Assembly (NCBI GenBank): GCA_031459615.1
Contig: JAVKIE010000005.1
Location: 1-64,000, forward strand
Source: Calidihabitans tengchongensis
Lineage (GTDB): Bacteria; Sysuimicrobiota; Sysuimicrobiia; Sysuimicrobiales; Kaftiobacteriaceae
Direction: 5' to 3'
Length of the DNA stretch: 64,000 bases
Shown: positions 16,701 through 24,145 of the stretch, one piece after another
How positions within the stretch are numbered: the first letter of the stretch is position 1
How the letters are laid out: every line of letters begins with the position of its first letter
Translations under genes and position numbers: made by a program
The notes under the pieces: model-generated
The model's input: the letters and a program-made list of their open reading frames with translations, nothing else
What the model was told of the DNA's origin: nothing
Database searches by the model: none

Positions 16701-17576
16701 TCAGGCCGACCGGACCCGGGTGACGGTGAACTCTTCTACGGCTCCCAGGGCGCCCAGTTCCCGCACCGCCACCTCCGGGGAGGCGGTGTGCAGGTGGATC
16801 CGGACCAGGCCTTCCTGCTCGGCGACGATCACCGCATCTCCCAGGTGGCGCAGGGCTGCCGGAGAGACCGCCGCATGGCCGGCCCGCACCACCACCTGGG
16901 TGCAGTAGACGGGCCGGACCGCCTGGGGCGCCGCCGGGGCCGCCGCCGTCGCCGGCGCGGCCAGGGGCAGAGGTTCTTCCGCCCCCGGCTCCATGGCGGT
17001 GGCGAGGGCCTGCAGGAACACCACCAGCCCGGCGGCGCCGGCGTCTACCACCCCGGCGGTCCGCAGCACCTCCAGCTGGTCGGGAGTGTGGGCCAGAGCG
17101 ACCCGGGCCGCCGCGGTGGCGCCGCGCAGCGCCTCCGGGGCGGTGGCGCCCTCCGCGCCTGCGGCGGCGGCGTCGGCCACCGTCAGGAACGTCCCCTCCA
17201 CGGGATGGGCAACCGCCCGCCGCGCCCGGTGGGCGGCCCGGCGCAGGGCGTCGCGGATGACGTGGGCTCCCGCGGCCGTCACGCCCGCAAATCCCTCCGC
17301 CAGCCCGCGCAGGAACTCCGCCAGCAGGACTCCGGAACTCCCGCGGGCGGAGCGGAACGCGCCCCGGGCGAGGGCGTGGCTGACGTCGTTGAGCTCCGCC
17401 GGCACTCCCCGCGCCTCGGCCACGGCCGCCTCCAGGGTCAGGGCCATGTTGGTGCCCGTGTCGTGGTCGGCCACCGGGAAGACGTTGAGGGCGTCCAGGC
17501 TCTCCCTCACCCGGCGCAGCACCGCCAGAGCGGCCTCCGCCCCCGCCAGCAACGCTTCGCCCGTCAGAGGACGCAT
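16701..17576 (-). CDS. DAK2-domain (DhaL/FakA-like) protein, short form
   Basis: A 291-residue relative of the fatty acid kinase FakA. The N-terminal DAK2 domain carries the nucleotide/metal loop NVFPVADHDTGTNM (usually PDGDTGTNM; the Gly between the Asps is His here) and SARGSSGVLLAEFLRG. The C-terminal part ends in RIHLHTASPEVAVREL, like the FakA middle domain (VHVHTNDP). The third FakA domain is absent, since FakA is about 550 residues. It may phosphorylate the fatty acid held by the adjacent DegV protein, or be a regulatory variant. The two genes converge with a 1-base gap. Confidence 0.82.
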   Translation of the reverse strand: MRPLTGEALLAGAEAALAVLRRVRESLDALNVFPVADHDTGTNMALTLEAAVAEARGVPAELNDVSHALARGAFRSARGSSGVLLAEFLRGLAEGFAGVTAAGAHVIRDALRRAAHRARRAVAHPVEGTFLTVADAAAAGAEGATAPEALRGATAAARVALAHTPDQLEVLRTAGVVDAGAAGLVVFLQALATAMEPGAEEPLPLAAPATAAAPAAPQAVRPVYCTQVVVRAGHAAVSPAALRHLGDAVIVAEQEGLVRIHLHTASPEVAVRELGALGAVEEFTVTRVRSA

Positions 17577-17747
17577 CGCCGGCCCCCGCTCACCAGACGT
17601 GTGCGGGATGCGGCGGCCCAGCCAGCGCGGAGCCGATCACCGGACGGATAAGTGCAGTCGCTCAGGCCCGCCCGGCCAGCGCCGCTCCCACACCCAGCGT
17701 ACCCCAGCGGGCCGCCGCCGGACAGACCGGCTCCTGTGCGCAGCGGA

Positions 17748-18527
17748 TCACCATCCGCGCTCGGCCAGACCGGCCCGCACCCGGTCGTGGGCGGAGGCCG
17801 CGGCGGAGGCGAGCATCCGGGTATCCGAGCCCACGGAGACGAAGCGGAATCCCTGGTCGATCCGCGCCAGGGCGTCCTCGGCCCCGCCGGCCATGATTCC
17901 GGCGACCTTGCCGTGGGCCCGGGCGGCTGCCAGGATGCGCTCCAGAGCCGCCACGAACTCCGGATGGTCGAACTGGCGGAAGCAGCCGAGGTTCGCCGAC
18001 AGGTCGCTGGGGCCGACGAAGAGCACATCCACTCCGGGGACCGCGGCGATGGCCTCGGCCTGCCGGACGGCCTCGGGGGTCTCCACCTGACACGCCACCA
18101 GTACCTGCCGGTTCCACTCGGCCAGGTACTGGGGCAGGTCGCGGCCGTAGCGGCTGGCGCGGGTGCCGGCGACGCCCCGGATGCCCTCGGGGGGGAAACG
18201 GGCGGCCGCCACGGCGGCCTGGGCCTGGGACGCAGTGTGTACCAGAGGCACCACCACCCCCAGGGCTCCCCGGTCCAGCGCCCTCTTGATGAGGGCGGGG
18301 TCGTTGGCCGGCACGCGGACCAGCGGGGTCACACCGGTCCCGTCCAGGGCTCGGACGATGTCCTCCACCGTCTCCCAGTCGGCCGGCCCGTGCTCGGCGT
18401 CGATCACCAGCCAGTCCATCCCGGCCAGCGCCAGGATCTCGGCCACCTGCGGCGAGGGCAGGCTCACCCACTGGCCGATGGCCGGGCGGCCGTCCGCGAG
18501 CAACTGCTTCACCTTGTTGACGAGCAT
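17748..18527 (-). CDS. HpcH/HpaI family 2-keto-3-deoxy-sugar-acid aldolase
   Basis: A 259-residue class II pyruvate-dependent aldolase. Key motifs are GQWVSLPSPQVAEILA, WLVIDAEHGP (catalytic His), PLVRVPANDPALIKRALDRGA (Arg), VACQVETPEAV (metal Glu) and VDVLFVGPSDLSANLG (metal Asp). Such enzymes split 2-keto-3-deoxy acids such as 2-dehydro-3-deoxy-glucarate or HHED into pyruvate and an aldehyde. It follows a 2-hydroxyacid dehydrogenase gene by 40 bases on the same strand, suggesting a short catabolic operon; the substrate is not defined. Confidence 0.92.
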   Translation of the reverse strand: MLVNKVKQLLADGRPAIGQWVSLPSPQVAEILALAGMDWLVIDAEHGPADWETVEDIVRALDGTGVTPLVRVPANDPALIKRALDRGALGVVVPLVHTASQAQAAVAAARFPPEGIRGVAGTRASRYGRDLPQYLAEWNRQVLVACQVETPEAVRQAEAIAAVPGVDVLFVGPSDLSANLGCFRQFDHPEFVAALERILAAARAHGKVAGIMAGGAEDALARIDQGFRFVSVGSDTRMLASAAASAHDRVRAGLAERGW

Positions 18528-18567
18528 GGGACCCTCCTCGTGTGGATGTGACTGGCGACACCACGGA

Positions 18568-19527
18568 TCAGGACGTCTGGTAGACCTCGGGATTGGCCAC
18601 GTAGGGGGGCCTCCGGCCGGCCAGGGCGTCCAGGACCTGCTCGGCCACGGCCACGGCCATGCGGCGCAGCGCCTCGCCGGTGTGGGATGCCGCGTGGGGG
18701 GTCAGAACCGCGCGGGGCGCCCGCAGCAGCGGGTGATCGGGAGGCGGCGGCTCGGTGCCGAAGACGTCCAGCCCGGCCCCGGCCAGGCGACCGTCGGCCA
18801 GCGCCTCCGCCAGCGCCCCTTCGTCCACGACTGCGCCCCGGCTCGTGTTGATCAGCACCGACCCGGGCCGCAGGATCGCCAGCTCCCGCCGGCCGATCAG
18901 GTGCCGGGTGTCCGGCCTGAGCGGCACGTGAAGGCTCACCACGTCGCACTGCCTCAGCAGGTCGTCGAGGGACTCCGCCCGCTCCACACCCTCCGGCATC
19001 TCGGCGACGTAGGGATCGTAGCCCAGCACCCGCATGCCCAGCGCCCGGCAGCGCCGCGCCACCTCGCGGCCCACCGCCCCCACGCCGACGACGCCGGCGG
19101 TGCGCCCTGCCAGCTCGATGCCCCAGATCTCGTCGCGGGCCTGCCAGCGTCCCTCGCGCACCGCCCGATCCAGGTCCACCAGGCGCCTGGCCACGGCCAG
19201 CAGCAGCGCCAAGGTGTGCTCCGCCACCGACACGGCGTTGGCGCCCGGAGTGTAGACCACCGGGATCCGCCGCCGGGTGGCGGCAGCCAGGTCCACATTG
19301 TCCACACCCACGCCGTGGCGGCCGATGACCCGCAGGCGCGGGGCGGCGTCGATTTCCTCTGCTCTCAGGCGGACCAGGCGGACGATCACCGCGTCGGCGT
19401 CGGCGAGGGCCGCGCGCACTGCCTCGGGTTCGGGAGCGGGCAGGACGGTGACATCGGCGGACTGCTGCAGCAGGGCCAGGCCGTCGGGGTGGATGGGCTC
19501 GGTGAGCAGGACGCGGGGACGTTCCAT
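18568..19527 (-). CDS. D-isomer specific 2-hydroxyacid dehydrogenase (SerA-like)
   Basis: A 319-residue NAD-dependent dehydrogenase. The dinucleotide fold is GVVGVGAVGREVA, followed by the signature SLHVPLRPDTRHLIG, catalytic Arg in NTSRGAVVDE, Glu in DVFGTEP and His in LTPHAASHT. There is no C-terminal ACT domain, so it is closer to hydroxypyruvate/glyoxylate reductase or short PGDH forms than to regulated SerA. It is the first gene of a pair with the HpcH/HpaI aldolase. The CspA gene upstream is separated by a strong hairpin. Confidence 0.9.
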   Translation of the reverse strand: MERPRVLLTEPIHPDGLALLQQSADVTVLPAPEPEAVRAALADADAVIVRLVRLRAEEIDAAPRLRVIGRHGVGVDNVDLAAATRRRIPVVYTPGANAVSVAEHTLALLLAVARRLVDLDRAVREGRWQARDEIWGIELAGRTAGVVGVGAVGREVARRCRALGMRVLGYDPYVAEMPEGVERAESLDDLLRQCDVVSLHVPLRPDTRHLIGRRELAILRPGSVLINTSRGAVVDEGALAEALADGRLAGAGLDVFGTEPPPPDHPLLRAPRAVLTPHAASHTGEALRRMAVAVAEQVLDALAGRRPPYVANPEVYQTS

Positions 19528-19586
19528 GGGACACTGCAGGTGTTGGACGTCGGCGACGAGCTTCCCTGGCGACCGCCAGGATAGCG

Positions 19587-19615
19587 CCGGGGCCCGGCCA
19601 ATGGCCGGGCCCCGG
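19587..19615 (-). terminator. Hairpin terminator downstream of the cold-shock gene
   Basis: A perfect 13-base inverted repeat CCGGGGCCCGGCC with loop AAT, 25 bases after the csp stop on the minus strand. A smaller hairpin (CCTGGCG, 19565-19580) follows. There is no clear T-run, but stem strength suggests a terminator or processing stem separating csp from the dehydrogenase gene. Confidence 0.6.
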
Positions 19616-19639
19616 TCCGCCTGCGTGCGAGAGGCCTCG

Positions 19640-19846
19640 CTAGCCGATGGGCCGCACGCCCGTGGCCTGCGGACCCTTCTGGCCCTGGGTCACGGTGTAC
19701 TCGACCTTCTGCCCCTCGACCAGCGACCGGTACCCTGCGCCGTCGATGCCGGAGAAGTGCACGAAGACGTCCTTGCCGCCGTCTTCGGGGGTGATGAAAC
19801 CGTACCCCTTCTCGCTGTTGAACCACTTGACGGTCCCTGTTGCCAT
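19640..19846 (-). CDS. Cold-shock protein (CspA family)
   Basis: A 68-residue single cold-shock domain that binds single-stranded RNA/DNA. RNP1 is KGYGFITPE and RNP2 DVFVHFSGI, with the N-terminal GTVKWFNSEKGYG. The start at 19846 (MATGTVKW) is canonical and has GGCGGGAG upstream. It has its own hairpin terminator and probably its own promoter in the 19850-19920 stretch. The product is an RNA chaperone, not necessarily cold-induced. Confidence 0.96.
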   Translation of the reverse strand: MATGTVKWFNSEKGYGFITPEDGGKDVFVHFSGIDGAGYRSLVEGQKVEYTVTQGQKGPQATGVRPIG

Positions 19847-20043
19847 CGATCTCCCGCCTTTATCCTGGGCTATCACAGAGCCATTCCGGTTCTGTAACGC
19901 CTGCCCAGTATCTCATGGGGCCGGGCAAAACACAAGTGCCAGTTGAGGCGGCACTGCCCGGGGCCCGTGTCCGCGGCGGCCGCCCGGCGGGCATGACACA
20001 GGCAAGGCCACGCGGTGCAGACGCCGCCGGAATGGGGTGGACC

Positions 20044-20739
20044 ATGCGCTACGGTCCGGGAATCCTCGCGGTCCTGCTGGCCGCGGCTTTGCTGCCGGCG
20101 AGGGCACAGGCGCCGGAGCCGGGGCGCCGGCAGATCGTCACCCAGGGCACGGGGCGGGTGCAGGTGGCGCCCACCGAAGCCGCGGTCGTCGTGGCAGTGC
20201 AGGTGCAGCGCGCGACGGCGGTCGAGGCGAGTCGGGAAGTCGCGCGGATTGCCGACCAGACCCTGCGGCGGCTACACCAGCTGGGGATCCGCCGCCAGAT
20301 GATCCGCACGTCGGGCGTCCAGGTCTACCCGGTGTTCAGCACGCCCCGCGACGGCGCGCCCCAGGTGGCGGGATACCGGGCCATCTACGCGGTGACGGTG
20401 ACGCTCACCGACCTGAGCCTGGTGGGTCCCGTGATCGACGACGCGGTCCGGGCCGGCATGAATCAGGTGGCGGGAGTGACGTGGGGCTTGAGGGATCCCT
20501 CCGCGGCCCGGCGGGAGGCCCTGGCCCTGGCGGTGCGGGAGGCGCGGGAGGCCGCCGAGGCCATCGCCGCCGCCGCGGGCCTGCAGATCGCGGGCGTCGA
20601 GCGGATCGTCGAAGAGTCGGCGGGGGTGGAGGTGCGGTCGCTGGAGCGCGTGGCCCCCGCGCCGGGTCAGGCCCTGGTGCCGATCGAGCCGGGGCTGATC
20701 ACGGTGACGGCCCGGGTGACGATGGTGGTGACGTTTTGA
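20044..20739 (+). CDS. SIMPL domain (DUF541) exported protein
   Basis: A 231-residue exported protein. A signal peptide (ILAVLLAAALLPARAQA) precedes the SIMPL/DUF541 domain, recognised by VTQGTGRVQVAPTEAAVVVAVQ, a helix SREVARIADQTLRRLHQLGI, IRTSGVQVYPVFS and VAGYRAIYAVTVTLTDL. The family forms periplasmic or cell-surface oligomers of unclear function. The ATG at 20044 has GGGGTGG upstream; the frame is open farther 5' but without a signal sequence. It stands alone, followed by tRNA-Ala on the other strand. Confidence 0.88.
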   Translation: MRYGPGILAVLLAAALLPARAQAPEPGRRQIVTQGTGRVQVAPTEAAVVVAVQVQRATAVEASREVARIADQTLRRLHQLGIRRQMIRTSGVQVYPVFSTPRDGAPQVAGYRAIYAVTVTLTDLSLVGPVIDDAVRAGMNQVAGVTWGLRDPSAARREALALAVREAREAAEAIAAAAGLQIAGVERIVEESAGVEVRSLERVAPAPGQALVPIEPGLITVTARVTMVVTF

Positions 20740-20792
20740 ATCCCTCCCGGGAGGAGGGACACGGGCGTCCGGCGGCAACCTCTCGCAGTCTC

Positions 20793-20867
20793 TGGTGGAG
20801 ACGAGGGGATTCGAACCCCCGACCCCCTGGTTGCAAACCAGGTGCTCTCCCGCTGAGCTACGTCCCC
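20793..20867 (-). tRNA. tRNA-Ala (UGC)
   Basis: The minus strand folds as a complete cloverleaf. The acceptor GGGGACG pairs with CGTCTCC (one G-U), the D arm is GCTCAGCGGGAGAGC, the anticodon arm CTGGTTTGCAACCAG has anticodon TGC, the T arm is GGGGGTTCGAATCCCC, and CCA is encoded. A -35 TTGCTT, 18-base spacer and -10 TACAAT lie just upstream. ORFs that run through it on either strand are spurious. Confidence 0.97.
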
Positions 20868-20877
20868 GTCGTGTGAC

Positions 20878-20907
20878 ATTGTAGGTGATCCGTCGTTCGA
20901 GAAGCAA
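20878..20907 (-). promoter_or_regulatory. Promoter of tRNA-Ala
   Basis: On the minus strand TTGCTT (20907-20902) is followed by an 18-base spacer and TACAAT (20883-20878), about 10 bases before the tRNA 5' end. It is a good sigma-70-type match in a GC-rich background. Confidence 0.65.
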
Positions 20908-21157
20908 GTTTGGAGTCTTCGCGTCTTGTGTCAGGGCTCCACCGTCGGATCGGAAGCAGCGGGGCACGACCTGCTCTTCCGTTTCTGTCCTGATCCAGGC
21001 CCGGAATTCGGCGAGCACATCGCGAGTATGAGCCCGCAGCATCCTCTGGCGTCCGGCGGGCTGTTTGGAGACATGGTCAGCCATATGGCTTCCGACAGAG
21101 AATGATGTCAGGGGTCACAACGTCCGAGGGATTTCACGAGCCCACCTGCTGAAATGA
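20908..21157. other. Gene-free stretch between tRNA-Ala and the cupredoxin remnant
   Basis: Noticeably lower GC than the rest of the window. The minus-strand frame here (starting near 21084) reads through the tRNA without a stop and has no ribosome site, so I do not call it. I see no hairpin, riboswitch or repeat. It may be debris of an inserted or deleted element. Confidence 0.4.
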
Positions 21158-21352
21158 TGGGGTGGCTCCGTAGAGGTCACCTATCCGGACATGAAGCCGT
21201 CCGCAACGTCCTGCCTGGAGCGGGTGGCGGTCGATCCTGAGCAGACGGTGAGCATCAGGTTCGCGGCGAAGAAGACAGGCACGTCCGGGTTCGCCTGCCA
21301 CATGCCCGGCCACTACGGGGCGGACATGAAGGGCACGCTGACGGTCACGTAA
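21158..21352 (+). pseudogene. Cupredoxin C-terminal remnant
   Basis: A 64-codon open stretch bounded by an in-frame TGA at 21155 and a TAA at 21350. It encodes the C-terminal half of a cupredoxin: GSVEVTYPDMKP, SIRFAAKKTGTSGF and the type-1 copper loop FACHMPGHYGADMKG with Cys, His and Met ligands. The N-terminal half, with the first copper His and the export signal, is absent, and there is no start codon before an internal ATG. It lies 20 bases before the YHS gene, another metal-associated protein, suggesting a decayed copper-handling locus. Confidence 0.65.
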
Positions 21353-21372
21353 CCTCGAAGGGAGTGATACCC

Positions 21373-21540
21373 GTGGCAACCGATCCGGTCTGCGGCATGC
21401 AGGTGGACGAGCGCAAGGCGGCCGGGACGTCCGTGTATCGCGGTCAGACCTTTTATTTCTGTTCGAGCGGCTGCAAGGCAGCCTTTGACAAGGAACCCGA
21501 GAAGTACGCACAGCACACCGGCCACGCCCACGGCCACTGA
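21373..21540 (+). CDS. YHS domain protein, 55 residues
   Basis: A GTG-started ORF (AAGGGAGTG about 6 bases upstream) encoding MATDPVCGMQVDERKAAG, then YRGQTFYFCSSGCKAAF and a His-rich tail HTGHAHGH. DPVCGM and YFCSxxCKxxF are the YHS metal-binding signature seen in heavy-metal ATPases and copper/mercury resistance proteins. The C-terminal histidines add metal ligands. As a stand-alone protein it may buffer or hand over copper or a similar metal. A cupredoxin remnant lies directly upstream. Confidence 0.85.
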   Translation: MATDPVCGMQVDERKAAGTSVYRGQTFYFCSSGCKAAFDKEPEKYAQHTGHAHGH

Positions 21541-21635
21541 CAGCCGGGATCGGCGCGAGCTCCTGCAGGAACGGCGTCGGGCGGCGGCCGGAAACACACG
21601 TCATCGCGACCCGCACCCTGCGGACCTCTTTCGCG

Positions 21636-22424
21636 TCAGCAGCCGGGAGGTCTGGACGGGCGGCGCCGCCGGTCCGACCCGGCGTGGGTCCCGGGCGCCT
21701 GCCGCGAGACATGCGCCTGCCGGACGAGGAGGCCGAGCCATCCCCGCGCCGTGCCGACCCCAAGCAGCACGCACAGCGCTCCCAGACCCTGCACCGGGGT
21801 CAGCCGATCGCCCAGCGCCGCCATGGCCGTGAGCACTCCGATGACGGGGATGAGAAATCCGTACAGGGACCCCCGCACCGCGCCGATCCGGGGGATGTTG
21901 CGGTACCACAGGATGTACCCGAGCGACCCCGCGCAGAAGGCGGCGTAGGACAGCTCCAGCCACGCCCGGGCGGATACCCGCCCCCAGGGGAAGGCGACCA
22001 TCGGAACCCAGGCGATCGGCAGGATCAGAAGCGCCCCGGCCACCACCGCCACGCCCATCACCGTGGCTCCGTCTGCTCCGCTCAGGTACCGCTCCGCCAG
22101 GGCGACGCCGGAACCGGTGGCCGCAGCCGCTCCCAGCGTGAGGACGTCGCCCACAAGCGAATCCCGGTACGGTTGCGGGGACGCGGGCGTGTCCCCCAGG
22201 GTCAAGGGGAAATGGCTGGCCCCCCCTCCTGCACCAAGCCCCAGGATCACGCGCCCGGGAGCGAGGTGGCTGAGGGTGGCGAAGGCGTGGGCGGTGATGG
22301 CGGGGTGCCGGCGGCACACATCGGCGACCAGTGCAGCGTGCACGCTCGCGGTCTCCGGCAGGTTCTCCCGCCGGCTGGCGCAGGATGCTGGCCGGAGGCG
22401 GACAACTACAGGCAGAGGTGGCAC
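21636..22424 (-). pseudogene. Chimeric ORF: luciferase-like monooxygenase fragment joined to half an EamA transporter
   Basis: One 262-codon frame made of two unrelated parts. Residues about 30-85 (VCRRHPAITAHAFATL, APGRVILGLGAGGG) match the N-terminal third of F420-dependent luciferase-like monooxygenases. From about residue 92 (GDVLTLGAAAATGSG, WVPMVAFPWGR, LWYRNIPRIGAVRGSL, LGDRLTPVQGLGALCVLLG) it is the second five-helix half of a drug/metabolite (EamA) transporter. Neither half is complete and no ribosome site precedes the start, which overlaps the divergent MFS gene. A deletion fusing two genes is the simplest reading. Confidence 0.6.
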
Positions 22425-23590
22425 CCGCCGGAAGGTTCTCCGGGACGTTTGCCCTCCTGTGGCTGGTGGCGCTGCTGGGCTACCTGGGCTTCCAGCTGAC
22501 CACCGCCGGCCTGCCCCTGTACGCGGTCAGCCTCGGCGCCGACGATGCGGCCGTGGGCCTGCTCAGCGGCGTCATCGCCCTCACCTCGCTGGTGTCCCGG
22601 CCCTGGGTCGGCGTGTGGCTGGACCGCGGCGGCGCCCGGGGAGCCCTGGTGATCAGCGGCTGCCTGTTCGCGGCGTCGGCGGCAGGTTTCGCGGCATCGT
22701 CCTCGGTGGGGGCGCTCATCGGCTTCCGGGTGCTGTCGGGACTGGGGATCGCGCTGCTGTCCACCGCCTCCCAGCTCCTGGCGGTCGTCCTGGCGCCGGC
22801 GCCCCGGCGGGGAGAAGCCCTCAGCGTGCTGGCTCTGGCCCTCAGCCTGGGGCAGGGCATCGGGCCCGCCGCCGGCGTGGCGATGGCCGCGCGGGCGGGC
22901 TACCGGTCCCTGTTCGGTGCCTGCGCGGCCGCCAGCGCCGCGGCGGCGCTGCTGGCGATGACGCTGCCGGCCGCGTCTGCGGCGTCTCCCGCCCGCGCGT
23001 CGGCAGGAATGTTCCACCGCGGCGTGGTGCTGCCCGGCGTCCTCCTGATGGCCCTGATGGCCAGCTTCGGGGTGAACTTCGCCCTGCTGGCGGTGCACGC
23101 CGTCCGCCGGGGCCTGGGCAATCCCGGCGTGGCGTTCACCGCCTTCGCGGCCGGGCAGGTGGCCTCCCAGATCCTTCTGCGGCGGATCTCCGATCGCGTG
23201 GGCCGGGCGGCCGCCATCATCCCCGGGCTGGCGCTGGTCGCGGCCGGCATGGCCGTCTCCGGCCTCGCGGGCGGGTGGCTGCTGGCGGCGGGCGCGTTCC
23301 TGGTCGGCGCGGGCCAGGGCGTGGCCCAGCCCGCGCTGCTGGCGCTGGCCTCCGACCTCTCGGGGGCAGGCGGGCGCGGACGGGCCCTGGCCACCATGGG
23401 CATCTTCCTGGAGCTGGGCATCGGCGCCGGAGCCATTGGCGGCGGGCTGGTGGGCCGGGCGGTCGGACTTCAGACCACCTACCTGCTGGCAGCCGCCGGT
23501 GCGGCTGCGGCCGGTGTGCTCGGCGGCGCATGGCTGCGCCGACCGGAAGTCTCACTGGCACGCCGTCTACCCGCGCGTGACCAGGGGTAA
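22385..23590 (+). CDS. Major facilitator superfamily transporter
   Basis: A 401-residue membrane protein with 12 predicted helices, beginning FALLWLVALLGYLGF. The MFS loop 2-3 motif is degenerate but visible (VSRPWVGVWLDRGGAR), as is its repeat between helices 8 and 9 (LLRRISDRVGRAA). The layout resembles YfcJ/AraJ-type drug or sugar efflux proteins. The ATG at 22385 is an estimate, since the frame opens at 22331 without a clear ribosome site. It overlaps the chimeric ORF on the other strand. Confidence 0.85.
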   Translation: MLAGGGQLQAEVAPAGRFSGTFALLWLVALLGYLGFQLTTAGLPLYAVSLGADDAAVGLLSGVIALTSLVSRPWVGVWLDRGGARGALVISGCLFAASAAGFAASSSVGALIGFRVLSGLGIALLSTASQLLAVVLAPAPRRGEALSVLALALSLGQGIGPAAGVAMAARAGYRSLFGACAAASAAAALLAMTLPAASAASPARASAGMFHRGVVLPGVLLMALMASFGVNFALLAVHAVRRGLGNPGVAFTAFAAGQVASQILLRRISDRVGRAAAIIPGLALVAAGMAVSGLAGGWLLAAGAFLVGAGQGVAQPALLALASDLSGAGGRGRALATMGIFLELGIGAGAIGGGLVGRAVGLQTTYLLAAAGAAAAGVLGGAWLRRPEVSLARRLPARDQG

Positions 23591-23668
23591 GGAGGGAGCG
23601 GAACCCGGCGGGGCTGCCGCGCGTACAGATAGGCAGGCGCCACAGGCACCCGAGGAGGACTGGTCCGG

Positions 23669-24145
23669 ATGAAGACCGCACGCATCCTCGCGTCAGTCCT
23701 GGCAATCGCCCTGGCGTTGGGCTCGCCGGCCGTGGCCGGCCCGTCGCCCAAAGGCGGGCCGCCCAAACCGATCAAGGTCAAGTCCTACAAGCCCGGAGAG
23801 CTCTTCTGCCCGGCCGCCGTCCTGGTGGTGGGCGGCGTGGTGATCCAGCCGGGGCGGTGCTACGTCCTGCTGGTCCTGCGGGACAGCCGGGGGACGTTTC
23901 TGGCCTTTGCGGCGCCCGACGTCCGGATCCCGCCCGGCCAGCTGGTACGGCTGAACACCCCGGCAGGAGCCAAACTGCGGGGGCGGATCTTCTACCTGGT
24001 GCCGCTGCGCACCACCGTCGCCCTCGTGCCCATGAACTCGGTGGCGGTCATTGCCGTCAAAGAAGAGGATTTCGGCCCGCAGCTGTCGCTGACCTTGATC
24101 AGCAGTTCGGCCAACCTGACGGTGGTGTTCAGCGTCCGGATCTGA
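23669..24145 (+). CDS. Hypothetical secreted protein, 158 residues
   Basis: No family recognised. A signal peptide (MKTARILASVLAIALALGSPAVAG) is followed by a mature part rich in valine-leucine beta strands (AAVLVVGGVVIQPGRCYVLLVL, GRIFYLVPLRTTVALV) and two cysteines about 17 residues apart, suggesting a small beta-sandwich with a disulfide. The start has GAGGAGG about 8 bases upstream. The gene stands alone after the MFS transporter; its last 17 bases overlap the 3' end of the convergent hydroxylase gene. Confidence 0.75.
   Translation: MKTARILASVLAIALALGSPAVAGPSPKGGPPKPIKVKSYKPGELFCPAAVLVVGGVVIQPGRCYVLLVLRDSRGTFLAFAAPDVRIPPGQLVRLNTPAGAKLRGRIFYLVPLRTTVALVPMNSVAVIAVKEEDFGPQLSLTLISSSANLTVVFSVRI

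Noticed and set aside
20037..20876. Plus-strand ORF ending in a GDSNPRPPGCKPGALPLSYVP-like tail
   Set aside because: The tail is the translated tRNA-Ala gene, a well-known artefact; the rest is antisense or out of frame to the SIMPL gene.
20876..21084. Minus-strand frame starting MADHVSKQPAGRQ
   Set aside because: No stop before it runs through tRNA-Ala, no ribosome site and no recognised family.
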